From contig NZ_JOII01000020.1 in the NCBI RefSeq assembly GCF_000719955.1, forward strand, positions 37,914 through 101,913: 64,000 bases of DNA, read 5' to 3'. Source of the DNA: Streptomyces albidoflavus. Its GTDB lineage: Bacteria; Actinomycetota; Actinomycetes; Streptomycetales; Streptomycetaceae. A program made the translations under genes and the position numbers. Positions 1-9,407 of the stretch are shown piece by piece. How positions within the stretch are numbered: the stretch's first letter is position 1; each line of letters begins with the position of its first letter. The notes below the pieces were generated by a model. The model did no database searches. It saw only the letters and a list, made by a program, of their open reading frames with translations, and was not told where the DNA came from.

Positions 1-206
1 TCGATGCTCAGGTCGGGGACGAACGGGCCGGTCAGGTCCTCGGTCATCAGGCTCAGCTGGACCGGCGAGGCGCCGCCTCCGGTGCCGGTCAGGGTGGTGA
101 TCCAGCCCAGCTCCATCGCGGGGCTGAGGCCGATGCGGGCGTAGAACGCGCCGCACGCCTCGGGGTCCTCGGTCCGCAGGTTGGGGACGACCCGCCGTAC
201 GTTCAT
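1..206 (-). CDS. VOC (glyoxalase/bleomycin-resistance fold) protein, 5' part only
   Basis: The reverse strand opens with ATG at 206 and reads MNVRRVVPNLRTEDPEACG..., then FYARIGLSPAMELGWITTL and a polar strand before the window edge cuts it off after about 68 codons. The opening pattern (short beta strand, a loop, then a helix with FY.R.GL) is the usual first beta-alpha-beta-beta-beta unit of vicinal-oxygen-chelate proteins. Such proteins are small and bind a metal or a drug; the substrate cannot be told from this fragment. It is inferred to be a single- or double-module VOC protein. It sits 97 bases downstream of the TPP enzyme on the same strand, so it could be co-transcribed with it. Only the N-terminus is visible. 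Confidence 0.7.
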   Translation of the reverse strand, partial: MNVRRVVPNLRTEDPEACGAFYARIGLSPAMELGWITTLTGTGGGASPVQLSLMTEDLTGPFVPDLSI

Positions 207-302
207 GATCGGCTCCTCACGCCGTGGCCGCGCGGCGGGCCGGGCGGCTCCCGGCCGGACTGCCCCGCGACGGGAGCACTCCAGCACGGAAGCGCGCGTA
301 CG

Positions 303-2000
303 TCACGCCTCTCCGCTCTCCTCGTGGGTGGCGGCGAACATCCGCAGGTGGACCGGGAGGACGACCACCGACGGGCCGGGGGCGGCCAGCGCCTTCGCGA
401 GGTCCGTGGTCAGGTGCTCCACCGAGGTGGTGGTGGCCGGGATGTGGAAGGCGGCGGCGAGGGCCGCGTAGTCCGGGCGGCTCAGCTCGGTGGCGGTGGC
501 GGTGCCGAAGGCGTCGTTCATGTACTCGCGGAGGATGCCGTAGCCGCCGTCGTCGACGATGAGCCAGGTGACGTCCAGGTCGTGCTGGCGGGCGGTGGCC
601 AGCTCCGCGATCGAGTACAGGGCGCCGCCGTCGCCGGAGACGGCGAGCACCGGGCGGGTCGGGTCGGCCACGGCGGCACCGAGCGCGGCCGGGTAGGCGT
701 AGCCGAGGCCGCCCGCGCCCTGGGCGGAGTGGAAGGCGCCCTGACGGGGGTCGAAGGCGGACCAGGCCCAGTAGGCGAGGATCGTCATGTCCCAGAAGCT
801 GGGCGAGGTGTCGGGCAGCGCCTCGCGGACGGCCGCCAGCACGCGCTGCTCGGTGTCGAGGCCCTGGCCGTCGATCCGGTCGCGGATCGCGGCGAGGGTC
901 GCGGCGACGCGGTCCGGGGCGCCGGTGTCCGTACGCTCCGGGACGGTCTCCAGCAGGGCGGTGAGGGCGAGGCGGGCGTCGGCGTGGATGCCGAGGGCCG
1001 GGTAGTTGGCCTCCAGCTTGCCGAGGTCGGCGTCGATCTGGATGATCCGGCCGCGCGGGGTGAACGTGCCGTAGTGCGAGGACAGCTCGCCCAGGCCCGA
1101 GCCGACGACGAGCACCACGTCGGCCTCCTCCAGGAAGGCCGTGGTGTGCCGGTCCTCCATCCACGACCGGAGCGAGAGCGGGTGGTCCCAGGCGAAGGCG
1201 CCCTTGCCGCCGAAGGTGGTGACCACCGGGGCCTGGAGCCGCTCGGCCAGCGCGGTCAGCTTGCCGGCCGCGTCGGCGCGGACCACGCCGCCGCCCGCGA
1301 TGATCACCGGCCGCTCGGCGCGGCCCAGCCAGTCGGCGGCCACCGCGGTCAGCTCGGGACGCGGAGCCGGCTCCTCCGGGAACGCGTCCGGAGCCGTGAC
1401 CTGCGGCAGGGACGTCCCGGCGCTGAGGATGTCGGCGGGGATCTCCACCCACACCGGACCGTGCGGCGCGGTCAGCGCGCTCTGCCACGCCTCGGCGACC
1501 GCGGTCGGGATCTGCGAGGCGGTACGCACCGTGTGGACGGACTTCACCACGTCCCGGAACGACGCCTGCTGGTCGCGCAGCTCGTGCAGGTACCCGTGGC
1601 GCCCGCCGCCGAGCCCCGCCACCGGGATCTGGCTGGAGATCGCCAGCACCGGCGCGCTGGCGGCGGCCGCCTCCTGGAGCGCGGCCAGCGAGGTGAGGGC
1701 CCCCGGGCCGGTGGAGAGCAGCAGCGGGGCCGCCTCACCGCTCACCCGGCCGTACGCGTCGGCGGCGAACCCGGCGTTGTTCTCGACCCGCAGGCCCACG
1801 TACGCCATCGGGGCGCGGCGCAGCGCGTCGAACATGCCCAGCGCGTGCTGGCCCGGCAGACCGAACACGGTGGTGGCGCCCAGCCCGTGCAGGGTCTCCA
1901 TGACCAGGTCACCTCCGGTGCGGCCGGGCGGAGGGGACAGGGCTGCCGCCGTCTGGGCGGGGGTCGGGATCAGCTCGGGGCCGTGGTGGTCGTGGGTCAT
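303..2000 (-). CDS. Thiamine-diphosphate-dependent enzyme, acetolactate-synthase-like
   Basis: The protein has the three-domain layout of the acetolactate synthase/benzoylformate decarboxylase family: an N-terminal pyrimidine-binding domain with FGLPGQHALG and a glutamate in VENNAGFAADAYGR, a middle domain with VIIAGGGV, and a C-terminal diphosphate-binding domain starting SGDGGALYSIAELATA and running to VDDGGYGILREY. About 565 residues is normal for the family. The reaction is not determined; a keto-acid decarboxylase or ligase fits. An in-frame ATG exists at 2042, but it has no ribosome site. ATG at 2000 has GAGG 11 bases upstream and is preferred. It is the last of three leftward genes (symporter, ureohydrolase, this enzyme), suggesting catabolism of a guanidino or amino compound. 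From memory, S. coelicolor has a decarboxylase-like gene beside speB here. Confidence 0.82.
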   Translation of the reverse strand: MTHDHHGPELIPTPAQTAAALSPPPGRTGGDLVMETLHGLGATTVFGLPGQHALGMFDALRRAPMAYVGLRVENNAGFAADAYGRVSGEAAPLLLSTGPGALTSLAALQEAAAASAPVLAISSQIPVAGLGGGRHGYLHELRDQQASFRDVVKSVHTVRTASQIPTAVAEAWQSALTAPHGPVWVEIPADILSAGTSLPQVTAPDAFPEEPAPRPELTAVAADWLGRAERPVIIAGGGVVRADAAGKLTALAERLQAPVVTTFGGKGAFAWDHPLSLRSWMEDRHTTAFLEEADVVLVVGSGLGELSSHYGTFTPRGRIIQIDADLGKLEANYPALGIHADARLALTALLETVPERTDTGAPDRVAATLAAIRDRIDGQGLDTEQRVLAAVREALPDTSPSFWDMTILAYWAWSAFDPRQGAFHSAQGAGGLGYAYPAALGAAVADPTRPVLAVSGDGGALYSIAELATARQHDLDVTWLIVDDGGYGILREYMNDAFGTATATELSRPDYAALAAAFHIPATTTSVEHLTTDLAKALAAPGPSVVVLPVHLRMFAATHEESGEA

Positions 2001-2111
2001 GGTGCGGGTGGCCTCGTGTCGGGTCGGTGGGGTTTTGGCCATGGTGTCATTCGGCTTGTCGCGGGGCGTGGGGTGCCTTGGCCGGGGTTGGCCCGGCCTG
2101 CGGCCCGGGGC

Positions 2112-2236
2112 GGCCTCAGGCGCCGGCCGGGCTGGGTGGCCTCAAGCGCCGGCCGGGCTGTCGTGTGGCTGAGCGCTCAGCCGATCTCAGCCCGGCCGGC
2201 GATTGAGGCCACTGAGCCCGGCCGGCGTTTGAGGCC
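2112..2236. repeat. Four-copy palindromic intergenic repeat
   Basis: Two direct copies of a 22-mer (2112-2133 and 2138-2159, ggcctcaAgcgccggccggg-type) are followed by two inverted copies (2189-2210 and 2215-2236). They are arranged around a perfect 14-base palindrome gctgagcgctcagc at 2168-2181. The whole stretch can fold into one long hairpin. The core resembles a short GC-rich repeat that I remember between many Streptomyces genes. It lies between the 3' end of the ureohydrolase gene and the TPP-enzyme gene, both leftward. Possible roles are transcription attenuation, mRNA 3'-end protection or a mobile non-coding element. None is shown. Confidence 0.85.
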
Positions 2237-2299
2237 GCCCCAGGCCGGAGGCCGGGCAGGGCCCGGCCGGGGCAGGGCCCAGCCTCCGAACCCCGGCCG

Positions 2300-3271
2300 T
2301 CAGGCCGAGATCTGGCGGGCCATGATCGTGGTCAGCTCGTACGCCGTGTGGCTGGCGGCCACCGCCGTGATCTCGGCGTGGTCGTAGGCGGGCGCCACCT
2401 CGACCAGGTCCGCCGAGACGAGCCGGCAGGAGGCGAGCCCCCGGATGATCTCCAGCAGCTCCCGCGAGGTGAGCCCCCCGGCCTCCGGCGTCCCGGTCCC
2501 GGGCGCATGCGCCGGGTCGAGGACGTCGATGTCCACGGAGATGTAGAGCGGCCGGTCCCCGATCCGCTGCCGCAGCTGGTCGGTGATCTCGTCGACCCCG
2601 CGCCGCATCACGTCGGCGCTGGTCACGATCCCGAAGCCGAGCTTCTCGTCGTCGTCGAGGTCCTGCTTGCCGTAGAGCGGGCCGCGCGTGCCGACGTGGG
2701 AGAGGGCGGAGGTGTCGAGGATGCCCTCCTCCACGGCCCGCCGGAACGGCGTCCCGTGCGTGTACTCGGCCCCGAAGTAGGTGTCCCAGGTGTCGAGGTG
2801 GGCGTCGAAGTGGAGCAGGGCCACGGGCCCGTGCACCTTGGCGACCGAGCGGAGCAGCGGCAGGGCGATGGTGTGGTCGCCGCCCAGCGTCATGAGGCGG
2901 GCGCCGGTGGCCAGCAGGTCGTCGGCGGCGGCCTCGACGGTCTCGACGGCCTCCTCGATGTGGAAGGGGTTGGCCGCGATGTCGCCGGCGTCGGCGACCT
3001 GGGCGAGGGCGAACGGGGAGGCGTCCTGCGCCGGGTTGTAGGGCCGCAGCAGCCGGGACGCCTCGCGGATGGCGTTGCCGCCGAAGCGGGCGCCAGGCCG
3101 GTAGGAGACGCCGGTGTCGAAGGGGACGCCGACCACGGCGATGTCGGCGGAGCCGACCTCGTCCAGCCGCGGCAGCCGCGCGAAGGTGGCGGGCCCGGCG
3201 AAGCGCGGGATGCGCGAGGAGTCGACGGGGCCGCGCGGCTCGGGGCGGGGCGTGGAGGCGGATGCGGTCAT
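2300..3271 (-). CDS. speB: Agmatinase-family ureohydrolase
   Basis: This binuclear manganese amidinohydrolase removes urea from agmatine or a related guanidino compound. All metal ligands of the family are present: His133 in GGDHTI, Asp156/His158/Asp160 in FDAHLDTWD, and Asp247/Asp249 in [16 protein letters not shown]. Its 323 residues match the usual agmatinase length. It stands downstream of a sodium:solute symporter and upstream of a TPP enzyme on the same strand. A PucR-type regulator is divergent to the symporter, so uptake and cleavage of a guanidino substrate is a reasonable reading. Guanidinobutyrase or another guanidino hydrolase cannot be excluded, because specificity within this family is poorly predicted by motif. 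ATG at 3271 follows the symporter stop by 85 bases. Confidence 0.88.
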   Translation of the reverse strand: MTASASTPRPEPRGPVDSSRIPRFAGPATFARLPRLDEVGSADIAVVGVPFDTGVSYRPGARFGGNAIREASRLLRPYNPAQDASPFALAQVADAGDIAANPFHIEEAVETVEAAADDLLATGARLMTLGGDHTIALPLLRSVAKVHGPVALLHFDAHLDTWDTYFGAEYTHGTPFRRAVEEGILDTSALSHVGTRGPLYGKQDLDDDEKLGFGIVTSADVMRRGVDEITDQLRQRIGDRPLYISVDIDVLDPAHAPGTGTPEAGGLTSRELLEIIRGLASCRLVSADLVEVAPAYDHAEITAVAASHTAYELTTIMARQISA

Positions 3272-3356
3272 GGGTGCGGGTGTCCTTCCGTGGGCCCCGG
3301 TCGGGGGCGGGTGCGGGTAGCCCGGGGTGCGGGCGGGTCGGCGGGGCGGCGCGGGG

Positions 3357-4886
3357 TCAGCGTCCGTCGCCGGTTCCAGGATGCGCCTCGGCGTACGCGC
3401 CGGGGCCGGCCTCGGCCCCTTCGGCCGGGGCGTGCGCGCTCTCGGGCGCGCCCCGGCCCGCGAGCCGTTCGCGCCAGGTGGCGAGGACGGCCGGGTCGGT
3501 GGGCGGGGTGAGGAGGGAGACGACCACGTACGCGGCGAGGGAGGCGAGCAGGCCGTAGTAGATGGGCTGGTCGGCGAGGATGCCGTAGTGCCACATCAGG
3601 GCGGAGACGGTGAGGCCGCCGACGGCGACGGAGGTGAGCGCGCCCTGCACGGTGCCGCGCTTCCACAGCAGGCCGCCGAGGATCGGGATGAGCAGCCCGC
3701 CGACGAGGAGGTTGTAGGCGACGGTGAGCGCCTGGACCACGTCGTTGAGGGCGATGGCGATGACGATCACGGCGGCGCCCATGATCAGGATGAAGAGGCG
3801 GTTGCCGCGCACCTCGTCGTGGGCGCCCCCGGCGGGCGCGGGCTCCCCGCCCCGGGCGGCGGCGCGCAGCCGGGACCAGATGTCGTTGTTGGCGACGGTG
3901 GCGCAGGCGATGAGGGCGCCGGAGGAGGTCGACATCACGGCGGCGAGCGCGGCGGCCAGCACCAGGCCCCGGACGCCGACGGGCAGTTCGTGGGTGACGA
4001 TGGTGGCGAAGGCGTCGTCGGCGCTGGCCAGGTTCGGGTACATGACCTTGGCCGCGGTGCCGATGACGGCGCCGGCTATCGCGTAGACCAGGCAGTACGT
4101 ACCGGCGACGGTGCCGCCCCAGCGGGCCGTGCGGTCGTCGCGGGCGGTGAAGACGCGCTGCCAGATGTCCTGCCCGATGAGCATGCCGAAGGTGTAGATC
4201 AGCACGTAGGTGAAGATCGTCTCGCCGCCGATGCCGAGCGGCTCGAAGTAGCTGGTGGGCAGTTCGTCCCGGAGCGCCCCGAAGCCGCCGGCCTTGACGA
4301 CGGCGATGGGCAGCAGCAGGAGCAGCACCCCGATCGTCTTGACGACGAACTGCACCATGTCGGTCAGCGTGATCGACCACATCCCGCCGAGCGTCGAGTA
4401 CGCGACGACGATGCCGCCGCCCAGCACGATGGCGAGGGTGCGGGGCACGTCGAGGAGGACGTCGAAGATGGTGGCGTAGGCGATGGTCGAGGTGACGGCG
4501 AGCATCAGCGTGTACGCCCACATCACCAGCCCGGTGATGAGCCCGGCCCGGCCGCCGTACCGCAGGTCGAGCATCTCGGAGACGGTGTAGACCTTCAGCC
4601 GGGAGATGCGCGCGGAGAAGAAGAGGGAGAGGGCGAGCAGGCCGAAGCCGATGGTGAGGACCATCCAGGCACCGGAGAGGCCGTGCTTGTAGCCGAGGCC
4701 GACGCCGCCGATGGTGGAGGCGCCGCCGAGGACGATGGCGGCCATGGTGCCGGAGTAGAGGAACGGGCCGAGGCGCCGCCCGGCGACCAGGAAGTCGCTC
4801 TTGGAGCGGGCCCGGCGCATCCCCCACCAGCCCATGGCGAGCATGCCGGCCAGGTAGAGAAAGATGACCGCGTAGTCGACTGCCAC
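3357..4886 (-). CDS. Sodium:solute symporter (SSS family)
   Basis: This is a membrane transporter of about 509 residues with many hydrophobic segments. The first is [21 protein letters not shown] signatures include [14 protein letters not shown] near residue 30, the helix [16 protein letters not shown] and the later [16 protein letters not shown]. Sodium-driven uptake of a small organic solute is the known role of the family. The GTG start at 4886 was chosen because GGAG lies six bases upstream and the first membrane helix starts at once; the open frame runs much further upstream but that part is non-coding shadow. It leads a leftward group with the ureohydrolase and TPP enzyme and is divergent from the PucR regulator, so it is probably controlled by it. 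The C-terminal tail ([14 protein letters not shown]...) is low-complexity and polar. Confidence 0.87.
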   Translation of the reverse strand: MAVDYAVIFLYLAGMLAMGWWGMRRARSKSDFLVAGRRLGPFLYSGTMAAIVLGGASTIGGVGLGYKHGLSGAWMVLTIGFGLLALSLFFSARISRLKVYTVSEMLDLRYGGRAGLITGLVMWAYTLMLAVTSTIAYATIFDVLLDVPRTLAIVLGGGIVVAYSTLGGMWSITLTDMVQFVVKTIGVLLLLLPIAVVKAGGFGALRDELPTSYFEPLGIGGETIFTYVLIYTFGMLIGQDIWQRVFTARDDRTARWGGTVAGTYCLVYAIAGAVIGTAAKVMYPNLASADDAFATIVTHELPVGVRGLVLAAALAAVMSTSSGALIACATVANNDIWSRLRAAARGGEPAPAGGAHDEVRGNRLFILIMGAAVIVIAIALNDVVQALTVAYNLLVGGLLIPILGGLLWKRGTVQGALTSVAVGGLTVSALMWHYGILADQPIYYGLLASLAAYVVVSLLTPPTDPAVLATWRERLAGRGAPESAHAPAEGAEAGPGAYAEAHPGTGDGR

Positions 4887-5036
4887 GGGGGGCTCCGTTC
4901 GTCCGGATGCGGAGGAGGGGAAGGGGAGAAGGAGGGGGGGCGGGCGGGCGTGGCTCGACCCTAGGTCGCCCCCGGGCCCGGCTGAAGTGTAGGTTTCATC
5001 CCTCCTCGGCCCTCTCGCTGGATGGATCGTCCACCC

Positions 5037-6599
5037 ATGAGCACCACCCCTCCTCCCCCCACTTCCGCTTCCCCGGTCGAGCCCCCGGCCGCCGTCCTCC
5101 CGCCGACCCCGCCGGTCCGCCTCTCCGCGCTGCTCGGGCGGGCCGATCTCGGGCTCGGGCTGCGCCAGGTGGGCGGGCCGCCGGTGGACGAGGGGGACGG
5201 GGAGCGGCTGGTGCAGTGGGTGCACACCTCGGAGATGGAGGACCCGTACCCGTACCTGCTCGGCGGTGAGCTGCTGCTCAGCGCGGGGCTGCACCTGCCG
5301 GAGGCGGCGGGGGCGGGGGCCTACCTCGACGCGTACGTGGGCCGGATCGTGGCGGCGGGCGGCGCCGCGCTCGGCTTCGGGGTGGCGCCGGTGCACGAGG
5401 CGGTGCCGCGCGGCCTGGTCGCCGCCTGCGACCGCTGGGGGCTGCCGCTGATCGAGGTGCCGTCGGCGACCCCGTTCAGCGCGGTGGCCCGTGCGGTGTG
5501 GCGGCTGATGGCGGAGTCCCGGCACGCGGGGCTGCGCCGCGCCGCCGAGGCCCAGCGCGGCCTGGCCACGGCGGCGGCCGGACCCGACCCGGTCCGCGCC
5601 GTGCTGACCCGCCTCGCCGCCCTCCTCGACGGGTACGCGGTGCTGCTCGGCCCCACCGGCGAGATCCTCGTCCCCGGCGGACGGGGCGCCCCGCCGGACC
5701 CGGCCCGCGCCCTGCTCGGCGGCCTCGCCACCAAGCTCCGCCCGGGCCCCGCCACCCGCCCCGCCCCCGCCTCGGCCACGGAGACGGCGGGCCGCGACCG
5801 CATCGCCGTCTACGCCCTGACCGGCACCGGCGGCCACGCCCTGGGCACGGTCTGCCCGGCGGGCACCGAGGGCGAACAGGCCCTCGCCCAGATCGCGGTG
5901 GTCCTCCTCTCCCTCCTCACCGCCGACCAGCCCGGCGCCTCCTGGGCGGGCCGCACCTCGGCCCTGGTCGCCCTGCTCCTCGGCGACGCGCCCGCCACCG
6001 TCACCGGCTCCCTCTCCACCGGCCCGTGGACGGTGGTCCGGGCCCGCCGCTCCCCGCACGGCGGGCCCGTCGACACCGTGGCCGCCTCCGCACTCGGCAC
6101 GGCCCTGGGCTCCACCCTGGTCGGCACCGGCCCCGACGCCGACACCGTCCGCGTCCTGCTCCCCGCCGGCGCCGAGCCCGCCCCGCAACGCGGCTGGACC
6201 CTGGGCGCCGCCACCGCCGCCGGCGACCCGCCGGACCTCCCCGCCGCCGACGCCCGCGCGGCCCGCGCCCTGGACCGGGCCCGCGCCACCCACCGCCCCC
6301 TCGTCCGCGACCGGGCGGACGCCGCCCGGGGACTGGCCGCGCTGGTCGACCCGGCCGACGCCGAGGCGTACGCCCGCGACCTGCTGGCCCCGCTCGCCGA
6401 CGCCCCGGAACTCGCCGCAACCCTCCGCGTCTGGCTCTCCCTCCACGGCAGCTGGGACCGGACCGCCACCGCCCTCGCCGTTCACCGCAACACCGTCCGC
6501 GGCCGCATCGCCCGCTGCGCCCGCCTCCTCGCCACCGACCTGGACGACGCGGACGTACGGATGGAGCTGTGGTTCGCGCTGGGGCGCGGCGGGGAGTGA
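5037..6599 (+). CDS. PucR-family transcriptional regulator
   Basis: The N-terminal 130 residues form a PucR ligand-sensing domain (LSALLGRADLGLGLRQVGG, then TSEMEDPYPYLLGGELLLS and IVAAGGAALGFG). The last 60 residues carry the PucR C-terminal helix-turn-helix (LRVWLSLHGSWDRTATALAV HRNTVRGRI). About 520 residues is typical. Family members often respond to purine, allantoin or amino-acid-derived ligands and control neighbouring catabolic genes. It is divergent from the symporter gene across a 150-base gap, which suggests it regulates the symporter/ureohydrolase/TPP-enzyme group. The start is uncertain: ATG at 5022 and at 5037 are in frame and neither has a convincing ribosome site. The gap holds a weak TGAA-N8-TTCA dyad at 4983-4998 that could be an operator half. 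Confidence 0.85.
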   Translation: MSTTPPPPTSASPVEPPAAVLPPTPPVRLSALLGRADLGLGLRQVGGPPVDEGDGERLVQWVHTSEMEDPYPYLLGGELLLSAGLHLPEAAGAGAYLDAYVGRIVAAGGAALGFGVAPVHEAVPRGLVAACDRWGLPLIEVPSATPFSAVARAVWRLMAESRHAGLRRAAEAQRGLATAAAGPDPVRAVLTRLAALLDGYAVLLGPTGEILVPGGRGAPPDPARALLGGLATKLRPGPATRPAPASATETAGRDRIAVYALTGTGGHALGTVCPAGTEGEQALAQIAVVLLSLLTADQPGASWAGRTSALVALLLGDAPATVTGSLSTGPWTVVRARRSPHGGPVDTVAASALGTALGSTLVGTGPDADTVRVLLPAGAEPAPQRGWTLGAATAAGDPPDLPAADARAARALDRARATHRPLVRDRADAARGLAALVDPADAEAYARDLLAPLADAPELAATLRVWLSLHGSWDRTATALAVHRNTVRGRIARCARLLATDLDDADVRMELWFALGRGGE

Positions 6600-6714
6600 G
6601 GGGCGCCGGTGTGCGGCCTCCGCGCCTTGCGGAACCCGCCCCACCGGCACGAAAGGCGCAGCCAACCCTCGCGAGCCGCCCCAGGCGGCGGGGGCGCCGG
6701 GCACAATGGTCTCC

Positions 6715-7497
6715 ATGTCGATACCCAGCCGCGCCACCCTCGTCGAGCATCTCGTCCGCGCCCGGATCGCCGGTGACGTCGCCACGCCCCGCGACAACAA
6801 CCTCGACCACTACCGCAGGCTCGCCAACGGTGACCGCCACTACTGGCTGGGGCTGGAGCTGGGCGACCGCTGGGCCGACGAGCAGGACGTGCTGGCCGTG
6901 ATGGCCGAGCGGTGCGGCGTCAGCGACGACCCGGAGCACCGGCACGGCCAGGACACCATCGACCCGGAGCTGACCGTCGACGGCCTGGAGCGCATGGCGG
7001 CCCGGCTCCGCAAGGCGGCCGAGAGCCAGGAGCGGGTCCTGTTCGCCACCGGCCACCCCGGCGGCCTCCTCGACGTCCACCGGGCGACGGCCGCCGCCCT
7101 GCGCGCCGCCGGCTGCGACATCGTCGTCATCCCCGGCGGGCTGCGGACCTCGGAGGGCATGGTCTTCCAGTTCGCCGACGTGGCGATGCTGGAGCGCGGC
7201 GCCACCCTCTGGCACACCCACTCCCCCGAGCCGATGACCGTCATCCTCGACGGACTGGAGCGCGAGGGCAGCCCGCTGCCCGACCTGGTCGTCGCCGACC
7301 ACGGCTGGGCGGGCTGCGCGGCCCAGCGCGGCCTCGACTCGCTCGGCTACGCCGACTGCAACGACCCGGCCCTCTTCATCGGCGAGGCCGAGGGCACCAT
7401 GCAGGTCACCGTCCCCCTCGACGACCACGTCCTCGACCCGCGCTTCTACGACCCGATGACGGCGTACCTGCTGGACGCGGCGGGGCTGACGCCGTAG
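6715..7497 (+). CDS. Phosphatase-like conserved protein
   Basis: A 260-residue soluble protein with LFATGHPGGLLDVHRATAAA in the middle and VVADHGWAGCAAQRGLDSLG towards the end. I recognise this as a conserved actinobacterial protein usually labelled phosphatase, but the label rests on memory of annotations rather than a catalytic motif I can name. The start is probably ATG at 6715. There is no ribosome site before it, but a -10-like CACAAT (6702-6707) ends seven bases upstream, the spacing expected for a leaderless transcript. ATG at 6706 overlaps that element and is less likely. It stands alone, 116 bases after the PucR gene. Confidence 0.6.
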   Translation: MSIPSRATLVEHLVRARIAGDVATPRDNNLDHYRRLANGDRHYWLGLELGDRWADEQDVLAVMAERCGVSDDPEHRHGQDTIDPELTVDGLERMAARLRKAAESQERVLFATGHPGGLLDVHRATAAALRAAGCDIVVIPGGLRTSEGMVFQFADVAMLERGATLWHTHSPEPMTVILDGLEREGSPLPDLVVADHGWAGCAAQRGLDSLGYADCNDPALFIGEAEGTMQVTVPLDDHVLDPRFYDPMTAYLLDAAGLTP

Positions 7498-7601
7498 GGC
7501 ACCTCCCCGGACGTGCCGAGGGCCGCGGACGCTGCGAAACTGGGACGAAACGCCCCGGACGTCCGTTTCCGTCCCGCATCTCGCACGGGGAGGCCCCTCC
7601 C

Positions 7602-8573
7602 ATGAGCCAACGCGGCACCGCACGGCCCGACCTCGACTACGAGCACCTGGCACCCACCGCCGACTACGTGAACCGGGTGGTGCAGGTCGGCGGCAAGTAC
7701 ACCCTGGACGAGCCCTTCGAGGTCGGCTGGGGCAACGTCGTCCTCGACGTCACCCCGCGCGGCCTGGCCACCCGGACCTTCCGCCGCCCCGACACCTCCT
7801 TCCAGGTCCACTACGGCCTGCTCGACGGCGACGTACGGATCGAGTCCGACCGGGGCACGCGCGCCCTCTCCCTGCGCCACGACTCGGTCGCCTCCTTCTA
7901 CACCGCGTTCTGCGACGCCGCCCGCGACCTGGGCGTCGACCCGCCCGACTCCCCGCTGATCTGCGAGATCCCCGGCTCCCCCGCGACCTTCGAGGAGGAC
8001 CGCGCCGCCCGCACCTGGGACCCCGACGCGGCCCGCCTGATGTGCGGCGCCTGGAACCTCGCCGCCGCCGGCCTGGAGGCGTGGCAGGCCCCCTACCTGG
8101 GCCACCGCCCCCGCGTCGGCGTGATGTGGGGCGGCTTCGACCTCTCCGCCACCCGCTGGCGCCCCCAGCGCACCACCCCCACCCCCGGCCGGCCCGCCTT
8201 CCAGCAGAACGCCGAACTCCACGCGTACGTCTCCGTCGGCTTCTCCTTCGGCAGCGCCGACGCCCCGCACCCCGGCATGTACGCCTACATCTGGCCCCAG
8301 CCCGACGGCCTCGAAGCCCGCGACTGGGGCGTCCCCGGCGCCACCTGGAACCCGGACGCGGGCCTCGTCCAACTCCCCTGGCCCGCCCTCCTCCAGACCC
8401 CGGACCCGATCCACTCCATCGTCACCTTCGGCGACGCGGTCTACGCCGCCGCCGTCGACCTGTCCGGCTGGCCCGCCGACTGGGTCTGCCCCCGCGTGGA
8501 CGGCTGGTACATGAGCCGGACACCTACGGAACAGGTCCAGCGGCTGGAGCGGGAGCGGCACGAGGAAGGCTGA
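7602..8573 (+). CDS. DUF5996 family protein
   Basis: The 323-residue protein begins DYEHLAPTADYVNRVVQVGGKYTLDEPFE with a WGN..LDVTPRGL strand pair, matching the DUF5996 family of predicted cytosolic proteins. It later has PRVGVMWGGFDLSATRW and AYVSVGFSFGSADAPHPGMY. Function is unknown. ATG at 7602 follows GGGGAGG at a normal distance. No membrane segment or signal peptide is visible. The 260 bases after it hold no gene that I can support, only a GC-rich potential hairpin near 8610-8635 and a promoter-like stretch before the next gene (TATAAC at 8774-8779, preceded by the dyad TCACGA-N10-TCGTGA at 8752-8773). Confidence 0.75.
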   Translation: MSQRGTARPDLDYEHLAPTADYVNRVVQVGGKYTLDEPFEVGWGNVVLDVTPRGLATRTFRRPDTSFQVHYGLLDGDVRIESDRGTRALSLRHDSVASFYTAFCDAARDLGVDPPDSPLICEIPGSPATFEEDRAARTWDPDAARLMCGAWNLAAAGLEAWQAPYLGHRPRVGVMWGGFDLSATRWRPQRTTPTPGRPAFQQNAELHAYVSVGFSFGSADAPHPGMYAYIWPQPDGLEARDWGVPGATWNPDAGLVQLPWPALLQTPDPIHSIVTFGDAVYAAAVDLSGWPADWVCPRVDGWYMSRTPTEQVQRLERERHEEG

Positions 8574-8833
8574 CCCGGCACCAGCGACGCCCACCGCCGG
8601 CCCGGACCGCGCCCCGCCCGAGAGGCGGGCCGCCGGTAATGCCTTCAGCCCGTTCCCCCGGCAGCCCGCCCGTTCCGGAGCGCCGGACGCCCCACCTCCG
8701 GCGGAGGCGGAGCCGGCGCACCCACCCCGGCTCACCAGAACTCCACGACTGTCACGAGTTCTTCACATCGTGATATAACCCGGTCCTCGCCACCCGCTTC
8801 GAGGGTGGCCGCCAGCCGTTCCCGGGGGGACCG

Positions 8834-9352
8834 ATGAACCCGTACACCCAGCCTCCGCATGCCACCACCACGGTCGCCCAGAGGCCCCTGTACAAGCGGA
8901 AGCGGGTGTGGGCCGTCGGGGTCGCGGTCTTCGCGTTCGGGGTGATGGGCGGGACCCAGTCGGCGCAGGACGAGGTGCGGGCCGCTCAGGCGGTGGCCGC
9001 CAAGCCCGCGCCGACGGTGACCGTGACGGCGACGGCCACCGCGACCGAGACGGCCGAGCCCGAGCCGGCGCCGACGGTCACCAAGACCAAGCGGGTGGAG
9101 ACGCCGGGGCCGAGGGTGACGGTCACCGTCGCACCGGCGACCGGAGGCTCGGGAGGTTCCGGTTCCGGCGGCGGGGGCGGCGGCAGCGCCGACAGGACGG
9201 ACACCTGCTCCATACGCTCCAACGCGGGCAACTGCTACCAGGCGGGCCAGTTCTGCCGCAACGCCGACCACGGCGCCGTGACCACGACGGCGAGCGGCGC
9301 CCGCATCAAGTGCGCGGCAAGCGGGAACTCCTGGCGGTGGACGTACGCCTGA
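8834..9352 (+). CDS. Membrane-anchored secreted protein with small Cys-containing domain
   Basis: This 172-residue protein has a cytoplasmic stub (about 24 residues), one hydrophobic segment VWAVGVAVFAFGVMGG, a Thr/Val/Pro-rich spacer (PTVTVTATATATETAEP) and a Gly/Ser linker. It ends in a 50-residue domain with cysteines in TCSIRSNAGNCYQAGQFCRN and IKCAASGN. The layout (signal anchor, extended linker, compact C-terminal domain) is common in Streptomyces surface proteins; the last domain may be a small excalibur-like or cell-wall-contact module, which is a guess. The dyad TCACGA-N10-TCGTGA at 8752-8773 and a TATAAC element at 8774-8779 lie upstream, so it may have its own regulated promoter. 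Confidence 0.7.
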   Translation: MNPYTQPPHATTTVAQRPLYKRKRVWAVGVAVFAFGVMGGTQSAQDEVRAAQAVAAKPAPTVTVTATATATETAEPEPAPTVTKTKRVETPGPRVTVTVAPATGGSGGSGSGGGGGGSADRTDTCSIRSNAGNCYQAGQFCRNADHGAVTTTASGARIKCAASGNSWRWTYA

Positions 9353-9407
9353 GGTGCCGCCGGCTCACACCGCACCACCCCGCCCGCTTCCGGAGGGACG
9401 ACCGCCC

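Noticed and set aside
303..3271. TPP enzyme next to a ureohydrolase, as in clavulanic acid biosynthesis (carboxyethylarginine synthase and proclavaminate amidinohydrolase)
   Set aside because: No beta-lactam synthetase or clavaminate synthase lies nearby, and the TPP enzyme lacks the sequence I remember for the synthase. A symporter and a PucR regulator point to catabolism.
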